Numbered from the stretch's first letter, positions 27,846-38,203 are shown. The stretch is 64,000 bases of DNA from Rhodospirillales bacterium (GCA_947473305.1 CANJCB010000001.1:220182-284181), one strand, 5' to 3'. Notes: a model not told the origin generated them from the sequence alone. A program made the numbers and translations.

Positions 27846-30701
27846 ATGCAGTCGTCCATCAGGGTTCGCGGCGCCCGCGAACACAATCTCAAGAATATCG
27901 ACGTGGAAATGCCCCGCGACAGCCTGGTGGTGATCACCGGCATGTCGGGTTCGGGCAAATCCTCGCTCGCTTTCGATACGATCTATGCCGAGGGCCAACG
28001 GCGCTATGTGGAGAGCCTCTCCGCCTATGCGCGCCAGTTCCTGGAACTGATGCAGAAGCCCGACGTCGATTCGATCGAGGGCCTGTCTCCGGCAATCTCC
28101 ATCGAGCAGAAGACCACCTCGAAGAACCCGCGCTCCACGGTCGGCACGGTCACCGAGATCTACGACTATATGCGGCTCCTCTTCGCCCGCATCGGCATCC
28201 CCTATTCCCCGGCCACAGGCCTGCCCATCGAGAGCCAGACCGTTTCCCAGATGGTCGACCGGGTCATGGCCATGCCCGAAGGCACCCGGCTCTATCTGCT
28301 GGCGCCCATGATCCGGGGCCGCAAGGGCGAGTACCGCAAGGAACTGGCCGACCTCCAGAAGCGCGGCTTTCAGCGCGTCAAGATCGACGGCAAGATGGTC
28401 GAGATCGACGAGGCCCCCGCCCTCAACAAGAAACTGAAGCACGATATCGAGGTCGTGGTGGACCGAATCGTGGTCGGCGGCGATCTCGGCAACCGGCTCG
28501 CCGATTCATTCGAGACGGCTCTCGAACTCGCGGACGGGATCGCCATCGCCGAGAACGCGGACGGTGGGGAACAGACCACCTTTTCCGCCAAATTCGCCTG
28601 CCCGGTTTCGGGATTCACGATTTCCGAGATCGAGCCCCGGCTCTTCTCCTTCAACAATCCCCATGGTGCCTGCCCGGCCTGCGACGGGCTCGGCACCAAG
28701 CTCTTCTTCGATCCGGAACTGGTCGCCCCCGATGAGCGCCTCAGCTTGCGCGAAGGCGCTGTAGCCCCTTGGGCGCATTCGAGTTCCCAATATTACGCCC
28801 AGACCCTCGACAGCATCGCCCGGCACTTCAAGGTCAGCACCAATACGCCCTGGAGCGAATTGCCCGAAGAAGTCCGTCAGACCGTTCTCTTCGGCTCCAA
28901 CGGCAAGCCGATCGAGATGAAATACGACGACGGCTTGCGCGCCTATAAGACGGACCGCCCTTTTGAAGGCGTCATCCCCAACATGGACCGGCGCTGGAAG
29001 GAAACCGACAGCGCATGGCTGCGCGAGGAACTCGGCCGCTACCAGAACAACACGATGTGCGAGACCTGCCAGGGGCAGCGCCTCAAGCCTGAGGCCCTGG
29101 CGGTAAAAATCCACGGCAAGAACATCAGCGAGATCGCCCAGCTGTCCATTGCGGAGGCGGGCGACTGGTTCCTTGAGATGTCTGGGCATCTTTCGCCCAA
29201 GCACCAGGAGATCGGCCAGCGTATTTTGAAGGAAATCAATGAACGGCTCGGTTTCCTGCGCAATGTGGGGCTCGACTACCTGACCATGATGCGGGCTTCG
29301 GGCACGCTCTCTGGCGGCGAGAGCCAGCGCATCCGATTGGCCTCCCAGATCGGCTCCGGTCTGACCGGCGTGCTCTATGTCTTGGACGAGCCCTCCATCG
29401 GATTGCATCAGCGGGATAATGAGCGGCTGCTCGCAACCCTGCGGCGGCTGCGCGACCTCGGCAACACGGTGATCGTCGTCGAGCACGACGAGGATGCGAT
29501 CCGCAGCGGCGATTATCTCATCGACATGGGTCCTGCGGCCGGCGTTCACGGCGGCCAGGTCATCGCCGCGGGCAAGCCTGAAGAGGTGATGGCCAATCCC
29601 AACAGCATCACCGGCCAATATCTCACCGGTGTCCGCCAGATCCCGGTGCCGGAGGACCGTCGCAAGGGCCATCTCGGCCAGCGGCTGTCGGTCATCGGCG
29701 CGAAGGGCAACAATCTCCAAAACGTCTCGGTCGACATCCCGCTCGGCACCTTCACCTGCGTGACCGGCGTTTCGGGTGGCGGCAAATCCACCCTGGTGAT
29801 CGAGACGCTCTACAAGGCACTGGCCAAGCGGCTCAACGGCGCGCGGGAGCATCCCTCCGCCCATGAGCGGCTCGAAGGCATCGAGCATCTCGACAAGATC
29901 GTCGATATCGACCAGTCACCCATCGGCCGGACGCCACGGTCCAACCCGGCCACCTATACCGGCGCCTTCGGCCCCATGCGGGACTGGTTCTCCGGCCTGC
30001 CCGAATCCAAGGCGCGGGGCTATGGCCCGGGGCGCTTCTCCTTCAACGTGAAGGGTGGGCGCTGCGAGGCCTGCCAGGGCGACGGCGTCATCAAGATCGA
30101 GATGCATTTCCTGCCCGACGTCTATGTCCAATGCGACGTCTGCAAGGGCAAGCGCTACAACCGGGAAACCCTCGAAGTCACCTTCAAAGGCAAGAGCATA
30201 GCGGACGTTCTCGATATGACGGTTGAGGAAGGGGCGGAGTTCTTCCGCGCCGTTCCGGCGATCCGCGACAAGCTGGTGACGCTGCAGAGGGTGGGGCTCG
30301 GCTATATCCACGTCGGACAGCCCGCGACGACCCTCTCGGGCGGCGAGGCACAGCGGGTGAAACTGGCAAAGGAACTCTCCCGCCGGGCGACCGGCCGCAC
30401 GCTTTATATCCTCGACGAACCCACGACAGGGCTTCACTTCGAGGATGTGCGGAAATTGCTGGAAGTGCTCCACACCCTGGTCGATACCGGAAACACCGTG
30501 TTGGTGATCGAGCACAACCTGGAAGTCATCAAGACCGCCGATTGGCTGATCGACCTCGGTCCCGAAGGCGGTTCGGGTGGCGGAAGGATCGTTGCGACCG
30601 GCACCCCGGAAACAGTGGCCGAGGTGAAGGAAAGCTATACAGGTCACTACCTCAAGGCGCACCTCCGCCAGGCGCCACGCAAGAAGCTGAAGCTCGCCTG
30701 A
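27846..30701 (+). CDS. uvrA: Excinuclease ABC subunit A
   Basis: This 951-residue damage sensor of nucleotide excision repair is a tandem ABC ATPase. The Walker A motifs are [10 protein letters not shown] and [10 protein letters not shown]. The zinc-binding cysteines appear in [10 protein letters not shown] and in the CEACQGDG / [10 protein letters not shown] pair, and both signature motifs ([16 protein letters not shown]) are intact. TATACT at 27812-27817, or TTGGCA-N17-TATCTC at 27757-27785, could be its promoter. No GTTC-N7-GTTC SOS box was seen. The stop overlaps trmFO as TGATG. Confidence 0.98.
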   Translation: MQSSIRVRGAREHNLKNIDVEMPRDSLVVITGMSGSGKSSLAFDTIYAEGQRRYVESLSAYARQFLELMQKPDVDSIEGLSPAISIEQKTTSKNPRSTVGTVTEIYDYMRLLFARIGIPYSPATGLPIESQTVSQMVDRVMAMPEGTRLYLLAPMIRGRKGEYRKELADLQKRGFQRVKIDGKMVEIDEAPALNKKLKHDIEVVVDRIVVGGDLGNRLADSFETALELADGIAIAENADGGEQTTFSAKFACPVSGFTISEIEPRLFSFNNPHGACPACDGLGTKLFFDPELVAPDERLSLREGAVAPWAHSSSQYYAQTLDSIARHFKVSTNTPWSELPEEVRQTVLFGSNGKPIEMKYDDGLRAYKTDRPFEGVIPNMDRRWKETDSAWLREELGRYQNNTMCETCQGQRLKPEALAVKIHGKNISEIAQLSIAEAGDWFLEMSGHLSPKHQEIGQRILKEINERLGFLRNVGLDYLTMMRASGTLSGGESQRIRLASQIGSGLTGVLYVLDEPSIGLHQRDNERLLATLRRLRDLGNTVIVVEHDEDAIRSGDYLIDMGPAAGVHGGQVIAAGKPEEVMANPNSITGQYLTGVRQIPVPEDRRKGHLGQRLSVIGAKGNNLQNVSVDIPLGTFTCVTGVSGGGKSTLVIETLYKALAKRLNGAREHPSAHERLEGIEHLDKIVDIDQSPIGRTPRSNPATYTGAFGPMRDWFSGLPESKARGYGPGRFSFNVKGGRCEACQGDGVIKIEMHFLPDVYVQCDVCKGKRYNRETLEVTFKGKSIADVLDMTVEEGAEFFRAVPAIRDKLVTLQRVGLGYIHVGQPATTLSGGEAQRVKLAKELSRRATGRTLYILDEPTTGLHFEDVRKLLEVLHTLVDTGNTVLVIEHNLEVIKTADWLIDLGPEGGSGGGRIVATGTPETVAEVKESYTGHYLKAHLRQAPRKKLKLA

Positions 30702-32080
30702 TGAGCAAGATCCCTGTCCATGTGGTTGGCGGCGGGCTTGCGGGCTCGGAAGCGGCCTGGCAATTGGCCCGCGCGGGCGTGCCGGTGATCCTCCACGAGA
30801 TGCGCCCGGTCCGGCAGACCGAGGCCCATCAGACCGAAGGGCTGGCGGAACTCGTCTGCTCCAATTCCTTCCGGTCGGACGATGCGCTCAACAATGCGGT
30901 CGGCCTGCTCCATGAGGAAATGCGACGCTGCGGTTCGATCATCCTGCAGGCAGCCGATATCCATAAAGTCCCGGCCGGCGGGGCGCTCGCCGTGGATCGG
31001 GAAGGCTTCGCCGCCGCCGTGCAGGCGGCGCTCGAAGCCGATCCGCTCATCGAGATCCACCGGGAAGAAGTAGGCGGCCTGCCACCGGCGGATTGGGGAT
31101 CCGCGGTCATCGCCACCGGCCCCCTCACCTCGCCCGCCTTGGCCGAGGCGATCCGGGCGGCGACCGGCGAGGATTCCCTCGCTTTCTTCGACGCCATCGC
31201 CCCCATCGTCCATCGCGAGACGATCTCCATGGACAAGGCCTGGTTCCAGTCCCGCTACGACAAGGTGGGACCGGGTGGAACCACCTCCGACTACATCAAT
31301 TGCGCCATGGACAAGCCGCAATACGAGGCTTTCATCGCCGCCTTGCTGGAGGGCGACAAGACCGTCTTCAAGGAATGGGAGGCCAATACTCCCTATTTCG
31401 AGGGCTGCCTGCCCATCGAGGTTATGGCGAGCCGGGGCATCGATACGCTCCGCTACGGGCCGATGAAGCCGGTGGGATTGCGCGATCCGCGAACCCAGCA
31501 ACGGCCTCATGCGGTGGTCCAGCTGCGCCAGGACAACGCGCTCGGCACGCTCTACAACATCGTGGGCTTCCAGACGAAACTGAAGCATGGCGAGCAGGCG
31601 CGCATCTTCCGGATGATCCCCGGCCTGGAAAACGCGGAATTCGCCCGGCTCGGCGGATTGCACCGCAATACCTTCATCAACAGCCCCAAGCTGCTGGACG
31701 GCGCGCTGCGGCTGAAAGCGCTGCCTCATATCCGCTTCGCCGGTCAGGTCACCGGCGTCGAAGGCTATGTAGAAAGCGCGGCCATCGGGCTTCTCGCAGG
31801 GCGTTTCGCCGCTTCGGACAGCCGTGGCGAAACCATTGAGCCGCCCCCGCCGACCACGGCGCTCGGCGCGCTTCTCGCCCATATCACCGGCGGGCATCTC
31901 AGCGACGAAGGCAATGCCGCGAGCTTTCAGCCGATGAATATCAATTTCGGCCTGCTCCCGCCGCTTGCCGAGGGTGTCGTGACCAAGGCCAACCGGGGCG
32001 AGCGCAAACCCATGATGAGCCGCCGCGCGCTGGCCGACCTCGACGCCTGGCTCGGCCAGCCGCGCCTCGCGGCCGAATAG
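30701..32080 (+). CDS. trmFO: Methylenetetrahydrofolate-tRNA-(uracil-5-)-methyltransferase
   Basis: This 459-residue flavoprotein makes ribothymidine-54 in tRNA using methylene-THF and FADH2. The FAD motif [11 protein letters not shown] is at residues 10-20. [11 protein letters not shown] carries the conserved first cysteine, and [15 protein letters not shown] and [14 protein letters not shown] are family-specific. The ATG at 30701 shares one base with the uvrA stop, so the two are coupled. It ends next to the convergent NDUFAF6-like gene with no gap. Confidence 0.96.
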   Translation: MSKIPVHVVGGGLAGSEAAWQLARAGVPVILHEMRPVRQTEAHQTEGLAELVCSNSFRSDDALNNAVGLLHEEMRRCGSIILQAADIHKVPAGGALAVDREGFAAAVQAALEADPLIEIHREEVGGLPPADWGSAVIATGPLTSPALAEAIRAATGEDSLAFFDAIAPIVHRETISMDKAWFQSRYDKVGPGGTTSDYINCAMDKPQYEAFIAALLEGDKTVFKEWEANTPYFEGCLPIEVMASRGIDTLRYGPMKPVGLRDPRTQQRPHAVVQLRQDNALGTLYNIVGFQTKLKHGEQARIFRMIPGLENAEFARLGGLHRNTFINSPKLLDGALRLKALPHIRFAGQVTGVEGYVESAAIGLLAGRFAASDSRGETIEPPPPTTALGALLAHITGGHLSDEGNAASFQPMNINFGLLPPLAEGVVTKANRGERKPMMSRRALADLDAWLGQPRLAAE

Positions 32081-32863
32081 TCAGTAGCGACCCGTCGCCG
32101 CGGCAAGAGCAAGCCGGACCGGCGCAAGGACGGGTGGTTTCGCCAACCGGGGATCGAAGGGATCGAAGCCGACCCGGGCGAGGCGCCTGAGATGGATGTC
32201 CGCGAGCGTCGCCGGAAGCAGCGCCGCCAACCCGGCCCGGGGGACGTTCCGGTATTCCCGCCCCTGGCGCAGATAGTCCCGAGCCACCTCCGCCAGCCGT
32301 TGCACGGCGGCCCGAAGCGCATCGGTCCTGCGCAATTCGAGAAGGTCGTCGAGTTTGAGACCCACCTTCGCCATCAGGTCCACCGGCACATAGACCCGCC
32401 GGCCGCGAAGATGGAACGGCAAGGCCCGGATGAGACCGGCCAGCGCATAAGCGATCCCGATCTTGTCAGCCGCCGCGGCGGCCTCGCCCCGGCGCGCATC
32501 GAGGATATCGAGGGCCACGTCCAAGAGATCCGAGGATGTCCTCCGGCAGTGCTCGATCAGTTGATCGAGCGTCCGGGGCTGGTCCGCCGCGAGATCGGCT
32601 TCACGCGCGTCGATCAGCCGTTCGAGCGCGGCCCGGTCCAGATTGTGCCGGCGGATCGCCGTGGCCAAGGGCTCGACGACTTCATGGCGGCGGATCGCGC
32701 CTCCGGCATAGATGCCCTCCAGGCTGTCGCGCCACCATTGCAGCCGCATCTGGCCCAGCATGGGTTCGCTGGTGATCTCGCGGACCCGGGCGATCTCGTA
32801 GTTGAAGGCATAGAGCGCGAAAAGGTCTTCCCGACGATCGGCCGGCGCGAAAAGCGCGGTCAT
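32081..32863 (-). CDS. Squalene/phytoene synthase family protein, NDUFAF6-like
   Basis: From the first ATG the product has 260 residues of the squalene/phytoene synthase fold (LFALYAFNYEIARVREITSE, MLGQMRLQWWRDSLEG, GLIRALPFHLRGRRVYVP). The aspartate-rich motifs of HpnC/HpnD are absent, as in NDUFAF6, a mitochondrial complex I assembly factor of this fold, so prenyl synthesis is unlikely. The frame stays open upstream of 32863 with family-like residues (AAIVRRHDRDRF), but there is no ATG, GTG or TTG before a stop near 32970. The true N-terminus is therefore uncertain. Confidence 0.75.
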   Translation of the reverse strand: MTALFAPADRREDLFALYAFNYEIARVREITSEPMLGQMRLQWWRDSLEGIYAGGAIRRHEVVEPLATAIRRHNLDRAALERLIDAREADLAADQPRTLDQLIEHCRRTSSDLLDVALDILDARRGEAAAAADKIGIAYALAGLIRALPFHLRGRRVYVPVDLMAKVGLKLDDLLELRRTDALRAAVQRLAEVARDYLRQGREYRNVPRAGLAALLPATLADIHLRRLARVGFDPFDPRLAKPPVLAPVRLALAAATGRY

Positions 32864-33160
32864 GAAACGATCGCGGTCGTGCCGGCGGACAATCGCCGCG
32901 TGAGGTGACAGATCCCCGGCCAGAGCAAGGCTCCCAGCGCAAGAAGCGCATTGAATTTCTGAGGCTTATCCTTATGGTACGCGATGCCGTCGACGAAGGC
33001 GACCCCCTCGCCTGCGACGGTCCGCTTCGGCGCTCAAGCGATCGGACGGCCGCAACAATTCCCGACGAGGATAGGCGCCCTGGAACCATGGCCTTACGGC
33101 CAGGGTTTTCCCAGTGCGCCCGTATTTGTCGATTTTCATAGCTTAAGAAGAGAGAAAAGC
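32864..33160. other. Intergenic region upstream of sodB (297 bases)
   Basis: This stretch is between the divergent NDUFAF6-like gene and sodB. Its first 100 bases still read as an in-frame N-terminal extension of the minus-strand gene. On the plus strand TTGAAT (32951-32956), 16 bases, then TATGGT (32973-32978) could be a sodB promoter with a long leader. A small TGGCC-TTAC-GGCCA hairpin lies near 33090. No RNA gene was recognised. Confidence 0.3.
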
Positions 33161-33754
33161 ATGGCATTCGAACTTCCCCCCCTCCCCTATGACAAGACCG
33201 CGCTCGAGCCGCATATGTCGGCCAAGACCTTCGAGTTCCATCACGGCAAGCATCATCAGGCCTATGTCACCAACCTGAACAACCTGGTGAAAGACACGCC
33301 CCTCGCCTCGAAGTCGCTCGAAGAGATCATCAAGGAGACGGCCAAGGACGACAGCAAGGCTGGCATCTTCAACAATGCCGCCCAGGTCTGGAACCACACC
33401 TTCTTCTGGAATTCCATGAAGCCGCAGGGCGGCGGAGCCCCCACGGGCAAGATTGCCGACAAGATCAACGAGGCCTTCGGCAGCTTCGACAAGTTCAAGG
33501 ACGAGTTCAAGAACGCCGGCGCCACGCAGTTCGGCAGCGGCTGGGCCTGGCTGGTCCTCGATGGCGGCAAGCTCAAGGTCACCAAGACCCCGAATGCCAT
33601 GACCCCGATGGTCCAAGGCCAGACCGCCGTCCTGACCTGCGACGTCTGGGAGCATGCCTATTATCTGGACTACCAGAACCGGCGCCCGGATTTCCTCGCG
33701 ACCTTCCTCGATCACCTCGTGAACTGGGACTTCGCGTCCAAGAACCTCGGCTGA
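33161..33754 (+). CDS. sodB: Superoxide dismutase, Fe type
   Basis: This 197-residue dismutase converts superoxide to peroxide and oxygen. Metal ligands are visible in FEFHHGKHHQAYV, VWNHTFFWN and DVWEHAYYLDYQNRRPDF. The glutamine in NNAAQVWNH favours iron over manganese. There is no signal peptide, so it is cytoplasmic. The ATG at 33161 has AAGAGAGAAAAGC upstream; the open frame to 32984 is non-coding. It is on the opposite strand to both neighbours and separates two genes that are usually adjacent in alphaproteobacteria. Confidence 0.96.
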   Translation: MAFELPPLPYDKTALEPHMSAKTFEFHHGKHHQAYVTNLNNLVKDTPLASKSLEEIIKETAKDDSKAGIFNNAAQVWNHTFFWNSMKPQGGGAPTGKIADKINEAFGSFDKFKDEFKNAGATQFGSGWAWLVLDGGKLKVTKTPNAMTPMVQGQTAVLTCDVWEHAYYLDYQNRRPDFLATFLDHLVNWDFASKNLG

Positions 33755-33767
33755 TCTTGCATCCCCG

Positions 33768-33791
33768 CCCTCTCTCCTCCGGGGGAGAGGG
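33768..33791. repeat. REP-like palindromic element
   Basis: CCCTCTCTCC (33768-33777) pairs with the following GGGGGAGAGGG (33781-33791) in a 10-bp stem with one wobble and a 3-base loop, followed by TTGGGGAG. CCCTCTCC...GGAGAGGG palindromes of this kind are dispersed in many high-GC proteobacterial genomes. There is no T-tract on either strand. It lies between sodB and the convergent Mth938-like gene and may also stop transcription. Confidence 0.5.
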
Positions 33792-33800
33792 TTGGGGAGC

Positions 33801-34175
33801 CTAGATCGCGGGGAGCAGGGCCGCGGCGACCCGCCGATCTTCCGAGAGCAGGACGTTGTACGTCCGGCAAGCCGCGCCCGTATCCATCGGATCCATCACG
33901 ATACCGGAAGCCCGGAGCGCCTGGCGCAGGGCGGAAGGAACGAGTTGCATCCGCGCGCCGCAGCCGAGGAGCAGGATCTCGATCCCGCCTTTCTCGACGA
34001 TCGGACGGAAAGCCTCCTCGCTGAGATCGACGAAACTCCCCGCCGACCATTCGAGGGTGCTATCGGGGAAAACCAGGATGGAGCCGGTCCAGGCGACGCC
34101 GCTCACATGGAAGCCGCGCCGGCCATAGCTTTCGATGACCTGCCTGCCGCCCGGTATCAGCGGCGTGACGTCCAT
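33801..34175 (-). CDS. Mth938-like domain protein (NDUFAF3 homologue)
   Basis: This 124-residue protein of the DUF498/Mth938 group is homologous to mitochondrial NDUFAF3, a complex I assembly factor. Landmarks are VIESYGRRGFHVSG, SILVFPDSTLEWS, ILLLGCGARMQLVP and GIVMDPMDTGAACRTYNVLL. I start it at the ATG at 34175, 4 bases after secF; the frame is open to 34250 only through secF. The secDF-Mth938 order is conserved in alphaproteobacteria. Confidence 0.87.
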   Translation of the reverse strand: MDVTPLIPGGRQVIESYGRRGFHVSGVAWTGSILVFPDSTLEWSAGSFVDLSEEAFRPIVEKGGIEILLLGCGARMQLVPSALRQALRASGIVMDPMDTGAACRTYNVLLSEDRRVAAALLPAI

Positions 34176-34179
34176 CGGC

Positions 34180-35124
34180 TTAGGACGCCTTCTCCGCTTC
34201 GGCCGCGGCGTCTGCCTTCTTCGGGTCGGCCACGCGCTTGGGCCGGACATAATAGAGGATGGGGGCCGCGATGAAGAGCGAGGAATAGGTGCCGATCAGG
34301 ATGCCCCAGAGCATCGCGATGCTGAAGCCGCGCAGAACCTCGCCGCCATAGACCAGCAGCGCCAGGACCGCCAGCGCGACCGTGCTGACCGTCAGGATCG
34401 TCCGCGACAGGGTTTCATTAAGGGCGAGATTGATAAGCGTGCGGAAATCCATCGTCTTGTATTTGCGCATTGTCTCGCGCATCCGGTCGTAGATGACGAC
34501 CGTGTCGTTGATGGAATAGCCCGCGACCGTCAGGATCGCCGCAAGGGTGGTCAGGTTGAACTCGATCTGCAGCAGCGAGAAGAGCCCGACCGTGGTGACC
34601 GTGTCGTGGAAGGTCGAGATCATCGCCCCCACGCCGAACTGCCATTCGAAGCGGAACCAGACATAGGCGGCGATGGCGATGAGCGCCAGGACCGTCGCCA
34701 AGACGCCCTTCCAGATCAGTTCGCCACCGACCTTGGGGCCGACCGACTCGACGTTGCGGAAATCGACGCCCTCGCCCAGGGTCTTCTTGACCGTCTCGAC
34801 GGCCTGGGCCTGGGCCTTGTCGTCGCCCGGCTGGCGCGGCACGCGGATCATCACGTCCTTGTCGCTGCCGAAATTCTGCAGCGAAATTTCGCCCAGGTGG
34901 AGCGCGCCGAGCTTTGCCCTCATATCCGCAAGGTCGGCGGTCTGGACCGTCCGCACGTCGATACGGGTGCCGCCGCTGAAATCGATGCCGTAGTTCAGTC
35001 CATGGATCAGGAACAGGACGATCGACCCCACGGTCAGCAAGACGGAAATTGCCAAACCGGCCTTGTGAAAGGCCATGAAGTCGATTTTCGGCGGCTTCTT
35101 CAGGAAAACGAGGGGGCGGATCAT
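34180..35124 (-). CDS. secF: Protein translocase subunit SecF
   Basis: This 314-residue inner-membrane RND-type subunit works with SecD to pull proteins across the membrane using the proton gradient. It has an N-terminal membrane helix, then the periplasmic DFSGGTRIDVRTVQ region, then five C-terminal helices including VAGYSINDTVVIYDRMRE. That motif is diagnostic for SecF. It is 8 bases downstream of secD. Confidence 0.97.
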   Translation of the reverse strand: MIRPLVFLKKPPKIDFMAFHKAGLAISVLLTVGSIVLFLIHGLNYGIDFSGGTRIDVRTVQTADLADMRAKLGALHLGEISLQNFGSDKDVMIRVPRQPGDDKAQAQAVETVKKTLGEGVDFRNVESVGPKVGGELIWKGVLATVLALIAIAAYVWFRFEWQFGVGAMISTFHDTVTTVGLFSLLQIEFNLTTLAAILTVAGYSINDTVVIYDRMRETMRKYKTMDFRTLINLALNETLSRTILTVSTVALAVLALLVYGGEVLRGFSIAMLWGILIGTYSSLFIAAPILYYVRPKRVADPKKADAAAEAEKAS

Positions 35125-35132
35125 GGGAGAAC

Positions 35133-36710
35133 CTAAATCGGTATGGTCTTCGGCTTGCCGTGGCGAAGCCAGGTGATGATCTGAAGCCGCGTCACGAGGA
35201 TCGCGGAGAAGAGCGAGGTGATCACGCCGAGGCTCAGGGTGACCGCGAAGCCCTTGACCGGCCCCGATCCAAGGAAGAAGAGCAGCGCGCCGGCCACCAG
35301 CGTCGTCACATGACTATCGAGGATCGTGCCGAAAGCCTTTTCGAAACCGGCCTGCAGCGAGGCGATCATGCTGCGTCCGTTGCGATGCTCCTCGCGGATG
35401 CGCTCATAGATCAGCACATTCGCGTCCACCGCCATGCCCATGGTCAGCGCGATGCCGGCGATGCCGGGAAGCGTCAACGTGGCCCCGAGGAAGGACAGGC
35501 CGGCCATCATGATGCAGAGATTGAAGAAGAGGGCGACGTCCGCGAAGATCCCGAAGAGCCCATAGAACAGGATCATGAAGACGGCGACCAGCGCCACGCC
35601 CACGATGCTGGCGGTGGCGCCCGCATGGATCGAATCGGCGCCCAGATCGGGACCGACGGTGCGTTCTTCCAGCACCACGAGCGGCGCGGGTAAGGCGCCG
35701 GCGCGCAGGAGAAGCGCCAGATCGGTGGCGGATTGCACGGTGAAACTGCCCGAAATGATGCCCGAACCGCCGAGGATCGGCTCGCGGATCACCGGCGCGC
35801 TGATGACCTTGTCGTCCAGCACGATGGCGAAGGGCTTGCCCACGTTCTCGCGGGTCGCATCGGCGAAGCGCTTGCCGCCGGTTGAATTGAACTTGAAGCT
35901 CACCACCGCTTCGTTGTTCTGGAAGGTCGGCTGAGCGTCGGTCAAATCATCGCCGCTGACCATGACCCGCTTGCGGACCAGGAAGAAATCCTGCCCCCCG
36001 CCCTTGCTGCTCGGATCGGCCGGCAGGATGTCGTCGCCGGGCGGCGCTCGGCCCGTGCGCCGCGCCTCTTCGGGCGAACCCTGGGTATCGACCAGCTGAA
36101 ATGTCATGCGGGCGGTCTTGCCGATCACGTCCTTCAGATGCGCGGAATCATCGACACCCGGCACCTGGACCAGGATGCGGTCCTCGCCCTCGCGTTGGAT
36201 GCTCGGCTCCTTGGTGCCCATGGCATCGACGCGGCGGCGGACGATTTCGACAGACTGTTCGACCGCGCGGCGGCGGGCCTCCGCCAGAACACGCTGATTT
36301 ATCCCGACAGAGATCGAAGAACCGGTCGCCTGGAATTCCAATTCAGGATCGATCTTCTGGACGATCTTGCGCAGATCTTCGGTGCGGTCGGTGTCACGCA
36401 ATTGCAGGACGACCTTGTCGCCCTGAATTTCAGGGGAGCCGCTATAGCCGATCCGGGCGGTGCGCAATTCCGTCCTGAGGCCGTCGACAACTCCTTCAAG
36501 CCGCTTCTTCTCGACCGACTTCATATCGACTTCGAGCAGCAGGTGGGAGCCGCCGCGCAGATCGAGGCCGAGAGAGACCTGCCGATGCGGAATCCAGCTC
36601 GGCAGCCGGTTGAGGGTTTCCGGCGCGAAGATATTGGGCAGGGTGAAGATTACGCCGAAGGCGCAAACCGCCAGGACAAGCGCCTTCTTCCAGGTTGGGA
36701 AATAAAGCAT
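35133..36710 (-). CDS. secD: Protein translocase subunit SecD
   Basis: This 525-residue partner of SecF has an N-terminal membrane helix and GLDLRGGSHLLLEVD, a long periplasmic P1 region, and six C-terminal helices containing GMAVDANVLIYERIREE, the SecD counterpart of the SecF motif. It follows yajC after 20 bases and precedes secF by 8, forming the standard yajC-secD-secF operon. Confidence 0.98.
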   Translation of the reverse strand: MLYFPTWKKALVLAVCAFGVIFTLPNIFAPETLNRLPSWIPHRQVSLGLDLRGGSHLLLEVDMKSVEKKRLEGVVDGLRTELRTARIGYSGSPEIQGDKVVLQLRDTDRTEDLRKIVQKIDPELEFQATGSSISVGINQRVLAEARRRAVEQSVEIVRRRVDAMGTKEPSIQREGEDRILVQVPGVDDSAHLKDVIGKTARMTFQLVDTQGSPEEARRTGRAPPGDDILPADPSSKGGGQDFFLVRKRVMVSGDDLTDAQPTFQNNEAVVSFKFNSTGGKRFADATRENVGKPFAIVLDDKVISAPVIREPILGGSGIISGSFTVQSATDLALLLRAGALPAPLVVLEERTVGPDLGADSIHAGATASIVGVALVAVFMILFYGLFGIFADVALFFNLCIMMAGLSFLGATLTLPGIAGIALTMGMAVDANVLIYERIREEHRNGRSMIASLQAGFEKAFGTILDSHVTTLVAGALLFFLGSGPVKGFAVTLSLGVITSLFSAILVTRLQIITWLRHGKPKTIPI

Positions 36711-36730
36711 GGCTGCGCCGACGCGCCTCC

Positions 36731-37165
36731 CTACTTGTCCGCCGCGGCCTTGCGGCGGCCAGGCGCGCGCTTGGCTCCGTCGGCCGGCTCGGCATCCGCC
36801 GCCTCGTCCTTGTCGTCTTCCGCCTTGGCGCCGTCCTTGGCCGCAACCGGCTCGGTCTTGGCGATGATCGTGGAGATCGTGCTGCGGACCACGCGGATGC
36901 GCACGCCTTCGGAGATTTCGACAGACACTTCGTCGTCGCTCACCACCTTGGCGACCGTTCCGATAATGCCGCCCGCCGTGATGATGCGGTCGCCACGACG
37001 GAGCTGCGCGAGCGTCGCCTTATGCTGTTTCGCCTTCTGCTGCTGCGGCCGGATCAGGAGAAAGTAGAAGACCACGAAGATCAGCAGGAACGGCAGAATC
37101 TGCATGAGGCCGCCCGAGGCGTCCAGGAATCCTCCCATCTGCGCATAGGCTGGCGAAATGAACAT
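36731..37165 (-). CDS. yajC: Preprotein translocase subunit YajC
   Basis: This 144-residue accessory subunit of SecDF has one membrane helix (ILPFLLIFVVFYFLLIRPQ) followed by QQQKAKQHK and the small conserved domain LRRGDRIITAGGIIGTV. The C-terminal 45 residues are charged and Ala-rich, longer than in E. coli. I start at MFISPAYAQ (37165); the frame reaches 37252 without family sequence. It is divergent from the DUF815 gene. Confidence 0.95.
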   Translation of the reverse strand: MFISPAYAQMGGFLDASGGLMQILPFLLIFVVFYFLLIRPQQQKAKQHKATLAQLRRGDRIITAGGIIGTVAKVVSDDEVSVEISEGVRIRVVRSTISTIIAKTEPVAAKDGAKAEDDKDEAADAEPADGAKRAPGRRKAAADK

Positions 37166-37347
37166 CGAGACGTTTCCTCCGTTGCACCGGCGACAGGGCC
37201 GGGCCGCTCGCGGGCGGCGGGAATTGGTACGCGACTTGCCGTCAAAGAGCAATGCCCAGGAATGCCGCGGGATTGACGCTGGGGGCGGCGATGGCTAAAC
37301 CCTTGCGCCCAACCGATATAGGCATTCCAAGGCGTGAAGCGAAGCTC

Positions 37348-38202
37348 ATGGACAATCATCCTCTCAGCGCAATTCTGATCCGTATCGCCGATGCGCTGGA
37401 CCGGCTGGCCCCCCCGCCGCCCCCGCGCAGCACCCTCGCCGAGGCCGATGCCTTCGTCTGGCACGCCGATGGCGACCGGCTCGAGGTCGTACCCTCGGTC
37501 AACCGGGTGGATATCGAGCTTCTGCAAGGCATCGACCGGGTGCGCGACATCCTGCTCGACAATACGCGGCGCTTCGCCCAGGGGCTTCCGGCCAACAACG
37601 TGCTGCTCTGGGGCGCGCGCGGCATGGGCAAAAGCTCGCTCGTCAAGGCGGCCCATGCGACCGTCAACCGGGAGAAGCCCGGATCCCTGGTCCTGATCGA
37701 GATCCATCGGGAGGATATTCCCTCCCTGCCCCGTCTTCTGACCCTGCTCCGGGCGTCGGACCGCCTCTGCCTCCTCTTTTGCGACGATCTTTCCTTCGAC
37801 CAGCAGGATACGAGCTACAAATCCCTCAAGGCCGTGCTGGACGGCGGCATCGAGGGCAGGCCGGCGAATGTCGTCCTCTACGCGACCTCCAACCGCCGCC
37901 ACCTGCTGCCGCGCGACATGATCGAAAACGAGCGTGCGACCGCGATCAACCCCGGCGAGGCGGTAGAGGAGAAGGTGTCGCTTTCCGACCGTTTCGGGCT
38001 CTGGCTCGGCTTCCACGCCTGCGACCAGGAGACCTATCTGGCCATGGTGCGCGGCTATGCAGAGAAGCACGGTCTCGTCCTGCCGCCGGACCAGCTGAAG
38101 GCCGAGGCCGCCGAATGGGCGATCACCAGGGGGGCAAGGTCTGGCCGCGTGGCCTGGCAATATATCCAGGACCTGGCGGGCCGCCTCGGGAAGCCGCTTT
38201 AA
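37348..38202 (+). CDS. DUF815 family P-loop ATPase
   Basis: The product has 284 residues with the Walker A LLWGARGMGKSSL, Walker B CLLFCDDLSF, and ATSNRRHLLPRDMIENE, which is specific to DUF815. The AAA-like family is widespread in proteobacteria, but its target is unknown. I prefer the ATG at 37348, which gives the familiar start LSAILIRIADALDRLAP; an earlier ATG at 37252 is possible. It ends 1 base before the convergent nlpD-like gene. Confidence 0.87.
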   Translation: MDNHPLSAILIRIADALDRLAPPPPPRSTLAEADAFVWHADGDRLEVVPSVNRVDIELLQGIDRVRDILLDNTRRFAQGLPANNVLLWGARGMGKSSLVKAAHATVNREKPGSLVLIEIHREDIPSLPRLLTLLRASDRLCLLFCDDLSFDQQDTSYKSLKAVLDGGIEGRPANVVLYATSNRRHLLPRDMIENERATAINPGEAVEEKVSLSDRFGLWLGFHACDQETYLAMVRGYAEKHGLVLPPDQLKAEAAEWAITRGARSGRVAWQYIQDLAGRLGKPL

Positions 38203-38203
38203 G

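Noticed and set aside
33768..33791. Palindrome after sodB as an ordinary intrinsic terminator
   Set aside because: No T-run on either side; kept as a REP-like element instead.
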